A DNA stretch of 61,790 nt, from the NCBI GenBank assembly GCA_017532085.1, contig JAFXJT010000048.1, positions 1 to 61,790 of the forward strand. The letters are read 5' to 3'. This DNA comes from Oscillospiraceae bacterium (GTDB lineage: Bacteria; Bacillota; Clostridia; Oscillospirales; Ruminococcaceae). The notes beneath the pieces were generated by a model that worked only from the letters and a program-made list of their open reading frames with translations, was not told the origin of the DNA and made no database searches. The position numbers and the translations under genes are program-made. Shown here in pieces: positions 34,454 through 43,302 of the stretch; positions within the stretch are counted from its first letter, which is position 1, and every line of letters starts with the position of its first letter.

Positions 34454-35908
34454 TTAAGACAGAGCGATGATTTGTGATCCGAGATCATAAGCCTGCTCAG
34501 TTTGTTGCGCAATGACAGTGATTTTCGCTTCCTTGGGCAAATCAGCAGCGGGCAGATACATAGAAAAGCCATTGGTCTTGCATGATTCCATGCCCAGCAG
34601 TTCGGCTTCAAAGCAGGGGAATGCCTGATAATATTTTTGGGTGCCGTTTTGCATATCAGTGACACTGCAATAAATGGCATTACAATCCGAAAATGCAGGA
34701 TCATAGTAACCATAGAGATGCACATCATTGCCATCTGTTCGGGATTCCAGACGCAGCGGCTTAGGATCCGAGACAGCCTGTGTCTCAATGGGTTCTACTT
34801 GCGGAGCCGGCATATGGGGGGTATATTCCAAGAGATGGTTCAGATTTCGCTCGACCAGTTCATAGATGACCAGATCAGTCTGATTCTGCTCCAACAGATA
34901 CAGCGGAACATGTGAATCTCGGGTATAGGTACAGGCAGCAAAGCGCTGTGACAGCAATGGAATTAACGCTCTGCCAAAGGAATCTCGGAACATCAGCAAA
35001 GAACCTTCTCCCTGCTGACAAGCGGTATTGATCATCAGATCATCGGGATCGCGATAACGTCCGAGATAGGAGTAGGTCTGAGGGATATCATATACGATAT
35101 TCCAGTCTTTTTGCATAACAGAGGGCGAGAGCATTTGCCAGAGATCGCCCTCAAAGTTCTGAACAGCAGAGCAGGGCTTTTGTGAAAAGGCATAGTCATC
35201 CAGTCCTGCAGCTTGCATCAGTGCCGTATAACCGATCATAGCACCATAGCCATTCCAATGTGTATCCAGCTTATGATAGAGCAGGGCAGGATCCGCAGCA
35301 GCTTGTTTTGTCAGAGCCGAGCGCAGATCACAGACAGTCACATTGGTGCCGTTCAAAACCGAATACAGTAGATCCAGATTGTTTTGTGACTCTCTGGAAA
35401 GATAACGGGACGGAAGATACTGTGGATAGATGCTTGCTTTATTGGGTGCAACTGCAAAGAGCATTTTCGTATCATGAGCAGCCGCATATTCTGACATTAA
35501 GGAAAGCGTTGTGATAAGATGCCGAAGATCGGTTTCAGAAAATGATGCATTGCCAATGGTATCATCCAGTGTCTCGGTATAGTATAGCCAGTTCTCTTTG
35601 CCGCAAATCACATCTTGTTCTGCCGATGTGCCCAGAAGATGCTTGGTGATCGCGCCATAAGCAGTAACAAAAGCACTGCGCAGACCAAAATGATCGCCAT
35701 ACCAATTGCCGAGCTGATTGGCATATTGATAATTGATAGATCCATCCTCATTTCGTATGGAAGGCAGAGCAGTCAGCACTCGGTTTTCACTTGAGGCTGC
35801 CGTTTTTGATGTCCAAAACGGCATAGTAATTGTAGGCAGAGCCAGCAGACCGCAAACAGTAAGAATATAACAAAGTGCGCCAATCGATGGTTGCTTTCGT
35901 TTCATCAT
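34454..35908 (-). CDS. AlgJ/AlgX-like (DHHW family) O-acetylation protein
   Basis: This 484-residue protein has one N-terminal membrane anchor (about residues 10-32) and an extracytoplasmic SGNH-hydrolase-like domain of the AlgX/AlgJ or DHHW type. The catalytic Asp-His is in KLDTHWNGYGA (about 216) and the nucleophile Ser in MFRDSFGR (about 308). In alginate and cellulose acetylation systems such proteins move acetyl groups to a polysaccharide, working with an MBOAT acyltransferase, and an MBOAT gene lies immediately upstream (14 bases). The polymer is unknown. Confidence 0.9.
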   Translation of the reverse strand: MMKRKQPSIGALCYILTVCGLLALPTITMPFWTSKTAASSENRVLTALPSIRNEDGSINYQYANQLGNWYGDHFGLRSAFVTAYGAITKHLLGTSAEQDVICGKENWLYYTETLDDTIGNASFSETDLRHLITTLSLMSEYAAAHDTKMLFAVAPNKASIYPQYLPSRYLSRESQNNLDLLYSVLNGTNVTVCDLRSALTKQAAADPALLYHKLDTHWNGYGAMIGYTALMQAAGLDDYAFSQKPCSAVQNFEGDLWQMLSPSVMQKDWNIVYDIPQTYSYLGRYRDPDDLMINTACQQGEGSLLMFRDSFGRALIPLLSQRFAACTYTRDSHVPLYLLEQNQTDLVIYELVERNLNHLLEYTPHMPAPQVEPIETQAVSDPKPLRLESRTDGNDVHLYGYYDPAFSDCNAIYCSVTDMQNGTQKYYQAFPCFEAELLGMESCKTNGFSMYLPAADLPKEAKITVIAQQTEQAYDLGSQIIALS

Positions 35909-35922
35909 TTACACACTCCCGC

Positions 35923-37329
35923 TTAGAATCGGAAATAAATAAAGGGGTGATAGCTGGTGGATGCCACATTGAGCATACAGATCATTAACAGAATGATCGT
36001 TCCCACATAGCCGCAAACAGCAGCTGCTGTAGGGTGTTGCTGCAACAGAGTGGTATAACACTTTCGCAGCAGTGGTGTGCAAGAAAGGATAGCCAATATG
36101 AGGATCATCCATACCAGAGGCGTGAGATAATGGAAACAGCCGGATAATGCTGCGTGATCGATGTTCCAATCTGTAAACATCGTTAGATAGAAGTGTCGGG
36201 CCTGTGTGAGTGTTTCCGCTCGGAACAGAACAAAGGCACAGATCACGACCAGAAGGGTATAACAATGAGAAAGACAATTCTTAATCACCGAATGCTGTTT
36301 TTGTTTAGCAAGCAGCTGTTCCAAGGTCATAAAGAATCCGTTTACTAAGCCCCAGAGAATGAAATTCCAACTTGCGCCATGCCATAAGCCTGTACAGAAA
36401 AACACGATCCATTTGTTGCAGATGGTCCGCCATTTTCCCTTCCTATTTCCGCCCAGAGGAATATAGAGATATTCTCGAAACCAAGTAGTCAGAGAAATAT
36501 GCCAGCGTCTCCAGAAATCGGTAATGGAATCGGCACAATAGGGATAGCGAAAGTTTTCCAGAAACGAAAATCCAAAGATGCGTCCCATGCCGATTGCCAT
36601 ATCGCTGTAACCGGAGAAATCAAAGTAGATTTGCAGGGTATAGCAAACAGCGCCCAGCCAAGCCAGCGGCAGAGTGAGCGTATCACCAGCATTGAATGCT
36701 GCATCGGCAATGAAGCCCAAAGTATCAGCGAAAAGCAGTTTTTTGGAAAGACCTAAAATCATTCTGCGAAAGCCGCTTGCAGTCTGCAGCAATGTCATAG
36801 AACGATGCTGCAATGCTTCCGCGATGGTCTGATAGCGTACAATCGGGCCGGCGATCAGCTGTGGAAAAAAAGAGATATATAGCAGCAGATGCAGATAATT
36901 CTTCTGCGGCTGTGCCTGATCCCGTGCGGTATCCATCAGATAGGAAATTGCTTGAAAGATAAAGAAGGAAATCCCGATCGGCAGTACAATCTGTGGAATC
37001 GGAAGGGATAATCCAAACAGATCATTGAGGCTTCTGACAAAGAAACCGGCATATTTATATATGCCCAACAGCACAAGATTTCCAGTAATACCGATGGGTA
37101 GAAGCAAGCGTTGCCATTGTTTGCTTTTCGCACCCAGCAAGGCACAGCTCCAGCTTAAGAATACGACAAACAGCATCAGGAGCATAGCAAAAGGTTCTCC
37201 ATAGGCATAGAATAATAAGCTTGCAACCATAAGGAGCATGTTTTTTGCACGAAGTCCGGGGCAAAGGCAATAGAGCAGCAATACAACGGGGAAGAATACA
37301 AATAAAAACGCAGGACTGCTGAATGTCAT
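35923..37329 (-). CDS. MBOAT-family membrane O-acyltransferase (AlgI-like)
   Basis: This protein of about 468 residues has around ten membrane segments. It carries the MBOAT signature DFWRRWHISLTTWFREYLYIPLGG (cited in part here: RRWHISL, LYIPLGGNR) and the invariant active His in CTGLWHGASWNFILWG. It moves acyl groups across the membrane to an extracytoplasmic acceptor. ATG 37329 follows GGCGG by seven bases and is preferred to TTG 37335. It sits between a lipoprotein gene and the AlgX-like gene in one operon. Confidence 0.93.
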   Translation of the reverse strand: MTFSSPAFLFVFFPVVLLLYCLCPGLRAKNMLLMVASLLFYAYGEPFAMLLMLFVVFLSWSCALLGAKSKQWQRLLLPIGITGNLVLLGIYKYAGFFVRSLNDLFGLSLPIPQIVLPIGISFFIFQAISYLMDTARDQAQPQKNYLHLLLYISFFPQLIAGPIVRYQTIAEALQHRSMTLLQTASGFRRMILGLSKKLLFADTLGFIADAAFNAGDTLTLPLAWLGAVCYTLQIYFDFSGYSDMAIGMGRIFGFSFLENFRYPYCADSITDFWRRWHISLTTWFREYLYIPLGGNRKGKWRTICNKWIVFFCTGLWHGASWNFILWGLVNGFFMTLEQLLAKQKQHSVIKNCLSHCYTLLVVICAFVLFRAETLTQARHFYLTMFTDWNIDHAALSGCFHYLTPLVWMILILAILSCTPLLRKCYTTLLQQHPTAAAVCGYVGTIILLMICMLNVASTSYHPFIYFRF

Positions 37330-37356
37330 AAACAAACCGCCGTTTCAGTTTTAAGA

Positions 37357-38037
37357 TTACATGATATAGTACACCGCAATCAGCTGTACCGTATCACCTT
37401 CAAACAAGAATTCCACAATACCATCTGAAGTTTGATAAGAATACGTTTCAGAAGGACCGTAAATGGATTCGATTTCTGCTTTGGTCATTCCGATGGTTGC
37501 GCCCAGACGGGTTTTATAATCGGTACCGATGAGATTAATCTCGATAATCTCATCCGTCGTGCCGTTAAAATAGCTGTAAATCCGATAGCCGGGATAGGTA
37601 TAGACACGATCCAGACCGCTGCCCATGCAGCTTGCAGCCTCTTGCAGAGTGTAATTGGTATGTTCTGCGACATAGGCGGTACAATCCATTCCGAGATAGA
37701 GGGTGTCAAACAGACAAGTGTTGTCGGTTTGCTGCTGAGTAGTCTCTGTAGTGGCAGAGGTAGAAGTGGAGACTTCTGTAATCATTGTAGCAGAGGTATT
37801 CTGTGAAGAGGTCGCCGTAGTGGTAGTTGTGCCGGTTGTGGTGACCTGCGATGCAGTCGTGGTACTGGAGGGATTTGTCTGATCCGTTAAAGAATTGTTT
37901 GGCTTTGAATCTGCTGAAGAGGAAGAATTGGTCTGCGGCAGAATGACACTATCCTGGGAATCACAGCCGCAGGAAAGCAGCAAAGTCATAGCAAAGCAGG
38001 CAGCTGCAGCAATACGGCGTAAAGAAAGATGAGTCAA
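37357..38037 (-). CDS. Lipoprotein with Thr/Ser-rich linker and unassigned C-terminal domain
   Basis: This protein has about 226 residues. A lipobox-like LLLSC precedes Cys in the first 25 residues, followed by a Thr/Ser-rich linker of about 60 residues and a C-terminal domain (about 110-225) containing DTLYLGMDCTAYVAEH, which resembles small surface domains of clostridia with no known function. The Shine-Dalgarno AAAGGAG (38046-38052) lies within the longest frame, so TTG 38037, eight bases downstream, is the likely start. It is second in the five-gene operon and may hold the acyltransferase complex at the membrane surface. Confidence 0.75.
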   Translation of the reverse strand: MTHLSLRRIAAAACFAMTLLLSCGCDSQDSVILPQTNSSSSADSKPNNSLTDQTNPSSTTTASQVTTTGTTTTTATSSQNTSATMITEVSTSTSATTETTQQQTDNTCLFDTLYLGMDCTAYVAEHTNYTLQEAASCMGSGLDRVYTYPGYRIYSYFNGTTDEIIEINLIGTDYKTRLGATIGMTKAEIESIYGPSETYSYQTSDGIVEFLFEGDTVQLIAVYYIM

Positions 38038-38071
38038 AAGAAACGCTCCTTTCAATGAAAAACGAATGCGA

Positions 38072-39916
38072 TTAAGGCGCAGTGATCATCGCATGGATGA
38101 AATCACCGCGGCAGTCATACTGTAAACTGACATAGCCGTTGACAGTGTAGTTTCCGAGTGTAAGGATGTCCTGCCAAGATATGTCGCTTCGATTATTATA
38201 AGTGGGATCAAAATTATGCCATGCATTTTGATACCATACCTGGCACCAGTAATGATCGCCGGTATTATGCGTAGCATAAACCAGTCGGGTCTGATATCCG
38301 GCTATCTGAAGAAAATAGTCCATGGTTGCAGCGAGATAATAGCAGACACCGCGTCTGTTGGTAAGGGTATAGGCAACCAGAGTATCCCATCCTGCAGCGT
38401 TGAGCTGCTCCAGAGTCCGTGTTTCCTCGATGTGTCGATAGCGGTAATTTGCGGTAACATAAGAATAAATGAGCTCTGGCGTTGTACCGGATACAGTAAG
38501 AAGCTCTTTGATTTGATGCTTGATTGCATTGGCGGCGATTCCATTCTCATCGAGATAATATCCATTCACTGTGGTGGATACCGCCATCGCACCATTGGAA
38601 TGGAAGTAATAGTAGTTGCTATCAAGGATTTGCCAACCGGTGATAGGGCTGCCGGTATTCGAGCAATAATAGCGGTTGCTATTCCAAGAAAACCATCCGC
38701 CGCCTCTGCGTTTGCCGTCAGCATCAAAAGCCAGCAGAACGCCGTCAACAGTGTGAACGCCGGTCTGCATTTTCCCATCTGCGGCGAAATAATAAGTATT
38801 GCCATCAATCACCTGAAGATCTGTTTGCAGGATGCCTTCGGGTGAAAAGTAATATGTTGCATTTTCAATAGTTTGCCAGCCGGTTACAATAGAACCGTCC
38901 TTCGCGCAATAATAGAGAGAATCGTTCCAGTGAAGCCAGCCATTTCCCAATGTACCATCGGCAGAAAAGCCATATTGTATTCCGTCAATGGTAATGAGAC
39001 CTGTCTGCATGATACCTTGCTCGGAAAAATAGTATACTGCATCGGCAATGGTCTGAAAACCGGTTTGCAGGATGCCTTCATTGGAAAAATAATAAAGGTG
39101 ATCTCCAATGCTTGTGAAACCGTTGGCGACAATGCCTTCATCGGAATACCAGGCAATACAGCCATCTGAAAAGGTATGCCACCCAAATTGCTGGTGACCG
39201 TCTTCGTCAAAGACGTATCGTGCACCATTAATGATGACTTCTCCGGTTTTCTTTCCGTTTTGTGCATCAATATAATAGCGGTGACCATCTAAGAGCACCC
39301 ATCCCAAAGCAGGCTCGCCGGTATGAATATCGTAGTAATAGTTGCGGCCGAAGATGGTTTGCCAGCCTGTGAGCTGAATGCCGTTTGCATCAAAGAGATA
39401 CCAATTGCGATCAATATTTACGGCACCTGTCTGCAAAACGCCGTATTCATCCGCATAGCAGCGGTTTCCATCGGCATCAAGAATCCATCCGTGCTGGAGC
39501 ACACCATAGCAGTCAAAATAGCAAAGACCGCGATTGGTTTCAAAGCTGCCGATTGTCTTTCCATTTTCCTGTGTAATGTAATAGGAAGCATCTCGCCATG
39601 TGAGCCATCCGAACACCGGTTTTCCACTGGCGGGATGATAGTAGTAGCGTTTGCCGTTGACTGTCTGCCAGCCGATCTGTTGTGCGCCGTTGGGTGCAAA
39701 CAGATACCATACGCCATCAATTTGCAGTGGCCCCGTTGCCATTGTGCCATCTGAAAGTGTATAGTAATATCGAGATCCGATTTTTTCCCATACGCCATCT
39801 TCTGCAGCAGCCGATGTAGTAAACGGTATGGCAAGCAGCATCCATATGACAGAAAACAGAGCGCAGACAGTGCGCAGAAATATGGCTTTCTGATGATATT
39901 TTAAATGGAATTTCAT
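38072..39916 (-). CDS. Secreted wall-binding repeat protein with C-terminal transglutaminase-like domain
   Basis: This 614-residue protein has a signal peptide (about 1-32, ending TSAAA), then about 20 tandem glucan/choline-binding-type repeats of roughly 20 residues (GWQTVNGKRYYYHPASGK pattern, about 35-480), and a C-terminal transglutaminase-like cysteine domain with Cys in NRRGVCYYLA (about 523), His in GDHYWCQVW (about 555) and Asp in NFDPTYN (about 567). The repeats should bind wall teichoic acid or glucan; the catalytic domain could crosslink or hydrolyse. The frame extends to 40051, but AAAGGAAA precedes ATG 39916. It is the first gene of the surface operon. Confidence 0.9.
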   Translation of the reverse strand: MKFHLKYHQKAIFLRTVCALFSVIWMLLAIPFTTSAAAEDGVWEKIGSRYYYTLSDGTMATGPLQIDGVWYLFAPNGAQQIGWQTVNGKRYYYHPASGKPVFGWLTWRDASYYITQENGKTIGSFETNRGLCYFDCYGVLQHGWILDADGNRCYADEYGVLQTGAVNIDRNWYLFDANGIQLTGWQTIFGRNYYYDIHTGEPALGWVLLDGHRYYIDAQNGKKTGEVIINGARYVFDEDGHQQFGWHTFSDGCIAWYSDEGIVANGFTSIGDHLYYFSNEGILQTGFQTIADAVYYFSEQGIMQTGLITIDGIQYGFSADGTLGNGWLHWNDSLYYCAKDGSIVTGWQTIENATYYFSPEGILQTDLQVIDGNTYYFAADGKMQTGVHTVDGVLLAFDADGKRRGGGWFSWNSNRYYCSNTGSPITGWQILDSNYYYFHSNGAMAVSTTVNGYYLDENGIAANAIKHQIKELLTVSGTTPELIYSYVTANYRYRHIEETRTLEQLNAAGWDTLVAYTLTNRRGVCYYLAATMDYFLQIAGYQTRLVYATHNTGDHYWCQVWYQNAWHNFDPTYNNRSDISWQDILTLGNYTVNGYVSLQYDCRGDFIHAMITAP

Positions 39917-39965
39917 AGGTTTCCTTTCCGATTCCTGAGAAATTAGCGAAAATGCATACACATCC

Positions 39966-39994
39966 AGTATACCATTGCAATGCACATTTGTCAA
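39966..39994 (-). promoter_or_regulatory. Promoter of the surface O-acylation operon
   Basis: On the minus strand TTGACA (39989-39994) is separated by 17 bases from TATACT (39966-39971), 50 bases before the start codon of the first gene. Confidence 0.75.
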
Positions 39995-40076
39995 GCAGTT
40001 TCGTATGTATTCTGTATTGGATCTTATCATTCCGAAGAAATCGAAAGCCATGAAGCATGACGGCAGTAAAACGAAT

Positions 40077-40120
40077 AGCCGGTCTCATATCTGTGGGATA
40101 GAACAGATATGAGACCGGCT
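40077..40120 (-). terminator. Terminator of the small-gene operon
   Basis: Eighteen-base arms AGCCGGTCTCATATCTGT (40077-40094) and their complement (40103-40120) form a near-perfect hairpin, followed on the minus strand by ATTCGTTTTAC. Confidence 0.75.
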
Positions 40121-40123
40121 GTA

Positions 40124-40294
40124 TCATTGTTTTTGAGCGATCTTGTATTCATCACCATCACGATAATATGGGCAATGCGTATGGTGTCCTTGTATGATTC
40201 TTGCATATTCATCCTCATCCAGATTCATGTCGCAGACATAGCAATCCCAGTCCTCATCATAGGAAAAATATGCGCAGGTATCGCATTCATTCAT
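40124..40294 (-). CDS. Small cysteine-rich protein (DUF6472-like)
   Basis: This 56-residue acidic protein has five Cys (ECDTCAYFSYDEDWDCYVC, and a late HCPYY) that probably bind zinc or iron. It matches the small DUF6472-type proteins of clostridia; the function is unknown. The frame extends to 40330, but ATG 40294 has AGGAAGGGA upstream and overlaps the previous stop (ATGA). Confidence 0.8.
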   Translation of the reverse strand: MNECDTCAYFSYDEDWDCYVCDMNLDEDEYARIIQGHHTHCPYYRDGDEYKIAQKQ

Positions 40295-40611
40295 AGGGAT
40301 GTCCCTTCCTGCAATTCGAAATCCAGACAACTGCGCAGTGCAGTATACGGACGAACCATTTGCTCTGCAACATTCAAATGCGCCGGATGCTTTGCATAAG
40401 CTTTTAGTGCCTCGGTGCTTTCAAAAGAAGAATCCAGCATGAGATCAGCAGTAGAAGTATCAAGACCTTCCGTATAAACATGGATCGAAAGCAATCCCGG
40501 AATCTGACCGGCAAGACCTTCCAGCCCATCTTTAATGCCCTGTTTGATCTGTTGTTTTTCATTTGGGGTGAACTGTTCCTTCAGTGTCCAGAGAATAATA
40601 TGCTTGATCAT
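40291..40611 (-). CDS. Dabb family protein (stress-responsive alpha/beta barrel)
   Basis: This 106-residue protein has the typical Dabb start (IKHIILWTLKEQF) and the core FESTEALKAYAKHPAHLNV. Members are dimeric ferredoxin-fold barrels, some of which bind or transform small aromatic compounds; the role in bacteria is mostly unknown. It lies between a YgjP-like peptidase gene and a small cysteine protein gene. Confidence 0.9.
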   Translation of the reverse strand: MIKHIILWTLKEQFTPNEKQQIKQGIKDGLEGLAGQIPGLLSIHVYTEGLDTSTADLMLDSSFESTEALKAYAKHPAHLNVAEQMVRPYTALRSCLDFELQEGTSL

Positions 40612-40626
40612 AAACGCAGCTCCTTT

Positions 40627-41214
40627 TTATTGTTGTTTTGCTGCAATGAATCGGCGCAGCAGCAGATTTCCATGTTCTTTCAGCCAGAGCATCCAACGGT
40701 CGTATTCAGGATAGATTTGATTGATTCGCCGGTAAAAAGATTTGGAATGATTCATTTCCAAGATATGACAAAGCTCGTGTACCACAACGGCATCCAGTAC
40801 CTGCGGAGGCATTTTTATCAGCAGACAATTAAAATTCAAATTACCGGCAGCAGAGCAGCTGCCCCATTTGGTGATTTGCTTGCGGATGGTGATGCGGCCG
40901 TAAGATATCCCCAGCAGCGATGCGTAATATGCTACTCGATCGGGAATGATTTTTTTTGCTTCTGCAACCATCCATTGGATTTCGTTGTTAGTAAAGGGCG
41001 GCAAATCCTGCAAGGCTTTGTTTTCTGCTTCCATTTTTTGCAAATGTCGTTGGAGCAGAGAGGCTTTGGACAGAATGAATTGTCGGATTTGCGTTTCTTT
41101 CATACGCAAAGGTGCACGAGCAATCAAAGAGCCGTCTCTGGTCAACTGAATGCAAAGTGTTTTTCTGGTACTCCGGATGACGGTAATTTCCTGTGGAATC
41201 CCTTCAATAACCAT
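40627..41214 (-). CDS. YgjP-like zinc metallopeptidase (M48-related, DUF45)
   Basis: This 195-residue protein has the zinc motif VVVHELCHILEMNHSKSFY (HELCH with a downstream His) and the conserved TKWGSCSAAGNLNFN segment of the YgjP/DUF45 family. GAGGAAC lies before ATG 41214, although the frame opens at 41313. The promoter (TTGCAA-17-TATAAT, 41260-41288, minus strand) supports this start. It heads a three-gene operon. Confidence 0.9.
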   Translation of the reverse strand: MVIEGIPQEITVIRSTRKTLCIQLTRDGSLIARAPLRMKETQIRQFILSKASLLQRHLQKMEAENKALQDLPPFTNNEIQWMVAEAKKIIPDRVAYYASLLGISYGRITIRKQITKWGSCSAAGNLNFNCLLIKMPPQVLDAVVVHELCHILEMNHSKSFYRRINQIYPEYDRWMLWLKEHGNLLLRRFIAAKQQ

Positions 41215-41259
41215 AATGTTCCTCATATTAGGCATAATATGTACGTTATTTCCGTCATG

Positions 41260-41288
41260 ATTATACCATAAAATCCTGTAGATTGCAA
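41260..41288 (-). promoter_or_regulatory. Promoter of the YgjP-Dabb-DUF6472 operon
   Basis: On the minus strand TTGCAA (41283-41288) and TATAAT (41260-41265) are 17 bases apart. The next promoter, for the rightward esterase, begins 50 bases away. Confidence 0.7.
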
Positions 41289-41337
41289 CGGTGATTTTGA
41301 AGTTTGAAATCATATGCTGGAAAATTTGAAATTTCTC

Positions 41338-41366
41338 TTGCGATTCGGAAAGCCGTATGATATAAT
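41338..41366 (+). promoter_or_regulatory. Promoter of the CBM-dockerin-esterase gene
   Basis: TTGCGA (41338-41343) and TATAAT (41361-41366) are 17 bases apart, about 114 bases before the start codon. Confidence 0.65.
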
Positions 41367-41479
41367 AACGGTGTACAGCAGCTTGTTGTTATGTTGGTAA
41401 TGACAGGACAGAATAAGAATTTATGCGGTACATTGCAGCTTTTTAGGGGGAAAATAAAATAAGTGAAAGGATCATTGTT

Positions 41480-43153
41480 ATGAAACTGAAACAAGGTATT
41501 GCATTTCTCCTGACAGCCGGGTTGCTTTCCGGCAGCACAATGGGCTCGTTCTGCAGCATAGCTGCTGACGAAGCGGATGTTTATTTCCGCAGCACATTTG
41601 AATCTGACCTCGATCTATGGAGCGCACGAGGCAATGCGCTGGTATCGCTTTCCACTGCCTCAGCCTACGTAGGCAGCGGAGCTGCAGCGATAACAGGCAG
41701 AACCGATTCGTGGAATGGCATTGCCAGAACATTGGATGCTGCAACTTTCCATGCAGGCAGCAGTTATTCCTTCGGCGCAATGGTTTTTCATGAGAATCAG
41801 AGTGGAACTGAGCATTTCAAATTGACTTTGGAGTATCGTGATGCTGCCGGTACTGCCCAATATGCAGCAATTGCCGAAAGCGATGTGACCGCCAATGCAT
41901 GGACAGCGCTTTCCAACGCATCCTATCTGATTCCCGATGGCGCCACAAATATGGTGCTGTATATTGAAACCGAAAGCACTCGAACTGATTTTTATGTGGA
42001 TGAGATTTATGCTGCCAAAGAAGGGGTTACTGTCGGGGATGATTCCGGCGATCAGTTTACTCTGGGCGATGTAGATCACAGTGGTGAAGTCAATATGGAA
42101 GATGCAGAAGCGCTGATTCGTTTTTTAACGGTAGAGGATACTATGGTGTATCGGGATACTGCTGATATGAATTCGGATACTGTTTTGGATGGTGTAGATC
42201 TGTCCTTATTAAAACAACAGATTTTGAATCCGCCTGTTGTAACCACTACAACCACCACAACAACGACGACTACGACAACCACGACCACAATTGCTGATAA
42301 TCAAAAAACCAATCCAACAGAATATATGGCATCTGTTCGAGCAGCAATGACTTTGAATGTGCCTTCATCCGCTACCAACAAGAACAATGGCATGAGCTAT
42401 GGCACATTACAGTCGATTACCTATTTTTCAACGGTTTCCGGAAAGAATAAAAAGGCAAATGTATTGCTGCCCGAAGGATATTCCGAATCTCAGCAATATC
42501 CGGTTATGTATGTCAATCACGGTATTTTCGGTGATGAGAACTCGATGCTGGATGAGGGGATGAAGGTACGCACTTTGGCAGGAAATCTGGCAGCCAGCGG
42601 CGAAGCAGTCCCGATGATTATTGTATTCACAGCAATGTTCACCAGCAAAACTTCTGATGCTTGTACCGCTATTGATGTCGAGAACACAAAGGCATATGAT
42701 GCGTTTTTATATGATATTGCAGATTGTCTCATGCCGTATATTGAATCGCATTAGTCCGTGAAAACCGGCAGAGATTACACTGCGATCACCGGCTTCTCCA
42801 TGGGTGGACGTGAGTCGCTGTATATTGGCGTTTCCAGACCAGATTTGTTTGGATATATCGGTGCAGCATGTCCTGCGCCCGGAGTGACACCCGGTGTTGA
42901 TATGTTTATGAATCATCCCGGATCCATGACTGAGAGTGAATTCCGCATTAGCGGTCCGGATTATCCTTATGTTCTGATGATTGCCGGTGGTACCAATGAC
43001 GCTGTGGTAGGTACATTCCCTGAGCAATATCACAATATTCTGACCACAAATCAGACCGATCATATTTGGCTTTCGATTCCCGGCGGCGGACATGACGGCA
43101 GTTGTGTTGTACCATTGATGTATAACTTTATCAAGTCGGTATTCAAAGCGTAA
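41480..43153 (+). pseudogene. CBM-dockerin-esterase interrupted by an in-frame TAG
   Basis: One continuous reading frame is broken only at 42752-42754 (TAG), where related esterases have an aromatic residue. Before the stop there are a signal peptide (about 1-30), a CBM4/22-like sandwich (about 32-180), an internal dockerin (about 190-252; DVDHSGEVN and DMNSDTVLD), a run of 16 Thr, and the N-terminal half of a CE1/D-type esterase (YVNHGIFGD, VNHG oxyanion region). After it, starting SVKTGRDYTAITGFSMGGRE, come the nucleophile Ser (GFSMGG, about residue 440), the Asp (GGTNDAVVG) and the His (GGGHDGS). If TAG is read as stop, the secreted product has no catalytic serine. A hairpin terminator follows. 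It could be a recent nonsense mutation, a sequencing error or readthrough. Confidence 0.85.
42243..42290 (+). repeat. Thr-codon low-complexity tract
   Basis: Repeated AC[ATC] triplets encode 16 consecutive Thr, the linker between the dockerin and the esterase domain. Confidence 0.85.
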
Positions 43154-43170
43154 AATACGAAGAGTGAATC

Positions 43171-43216
43171 AAAGAATCAGCGGTGAGGCTTGTATGAGTC
43201 TCATTGCTGATTCTTT
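43171..43216 (+). terminator. Terminator of the esterase gene
   Basis: AAAGAATCAGC (43171-43181) pairs with GCTGATTCTTT (43206-43216), with an inner TGAG/CTCA pairing. Confidence 0.6.
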
Positions 43217-43231
43217 GCGTGTTATGGATCA

Positions 43232-43274
43232 AAAAAACCGTAATGATATCTCCAACGATATCATTACGGTTTTT
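43232..43274. terminator. Bidirectional terminator between esterase and CotH genes
   Basis: AAAACCGTAATGATATC (43234-43250) pairs with GATATCATTACGGTTTT (43257-43273), with A and T runs on both sides. Confidence 0.85.
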
Positions 43275-43302
43275 ACGTATCAAGTGATGAATGAAAATGT
43301 GA

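Noticed and set aside
42243-42290. Short tandem repeat as a possible CRISPR or mobile-element trace
   Set aside because: It is a Thr-codon tract coding for a domain linker.
42740-42770. Genetic-code change (TAG as sense codon) as an explanation for the split esterase
   Set aside because: TAG serves as the normal end of sigF and of the first gene in the window, so general reassignment is not supported.
42758-43153. The second half of the esterase as an independent GTG-started gene
   Set aside because: There is no ribosome site before GTG 42758 and the frame continues exactly from the upstream half; a stand-alone half hydrolase would not fold.
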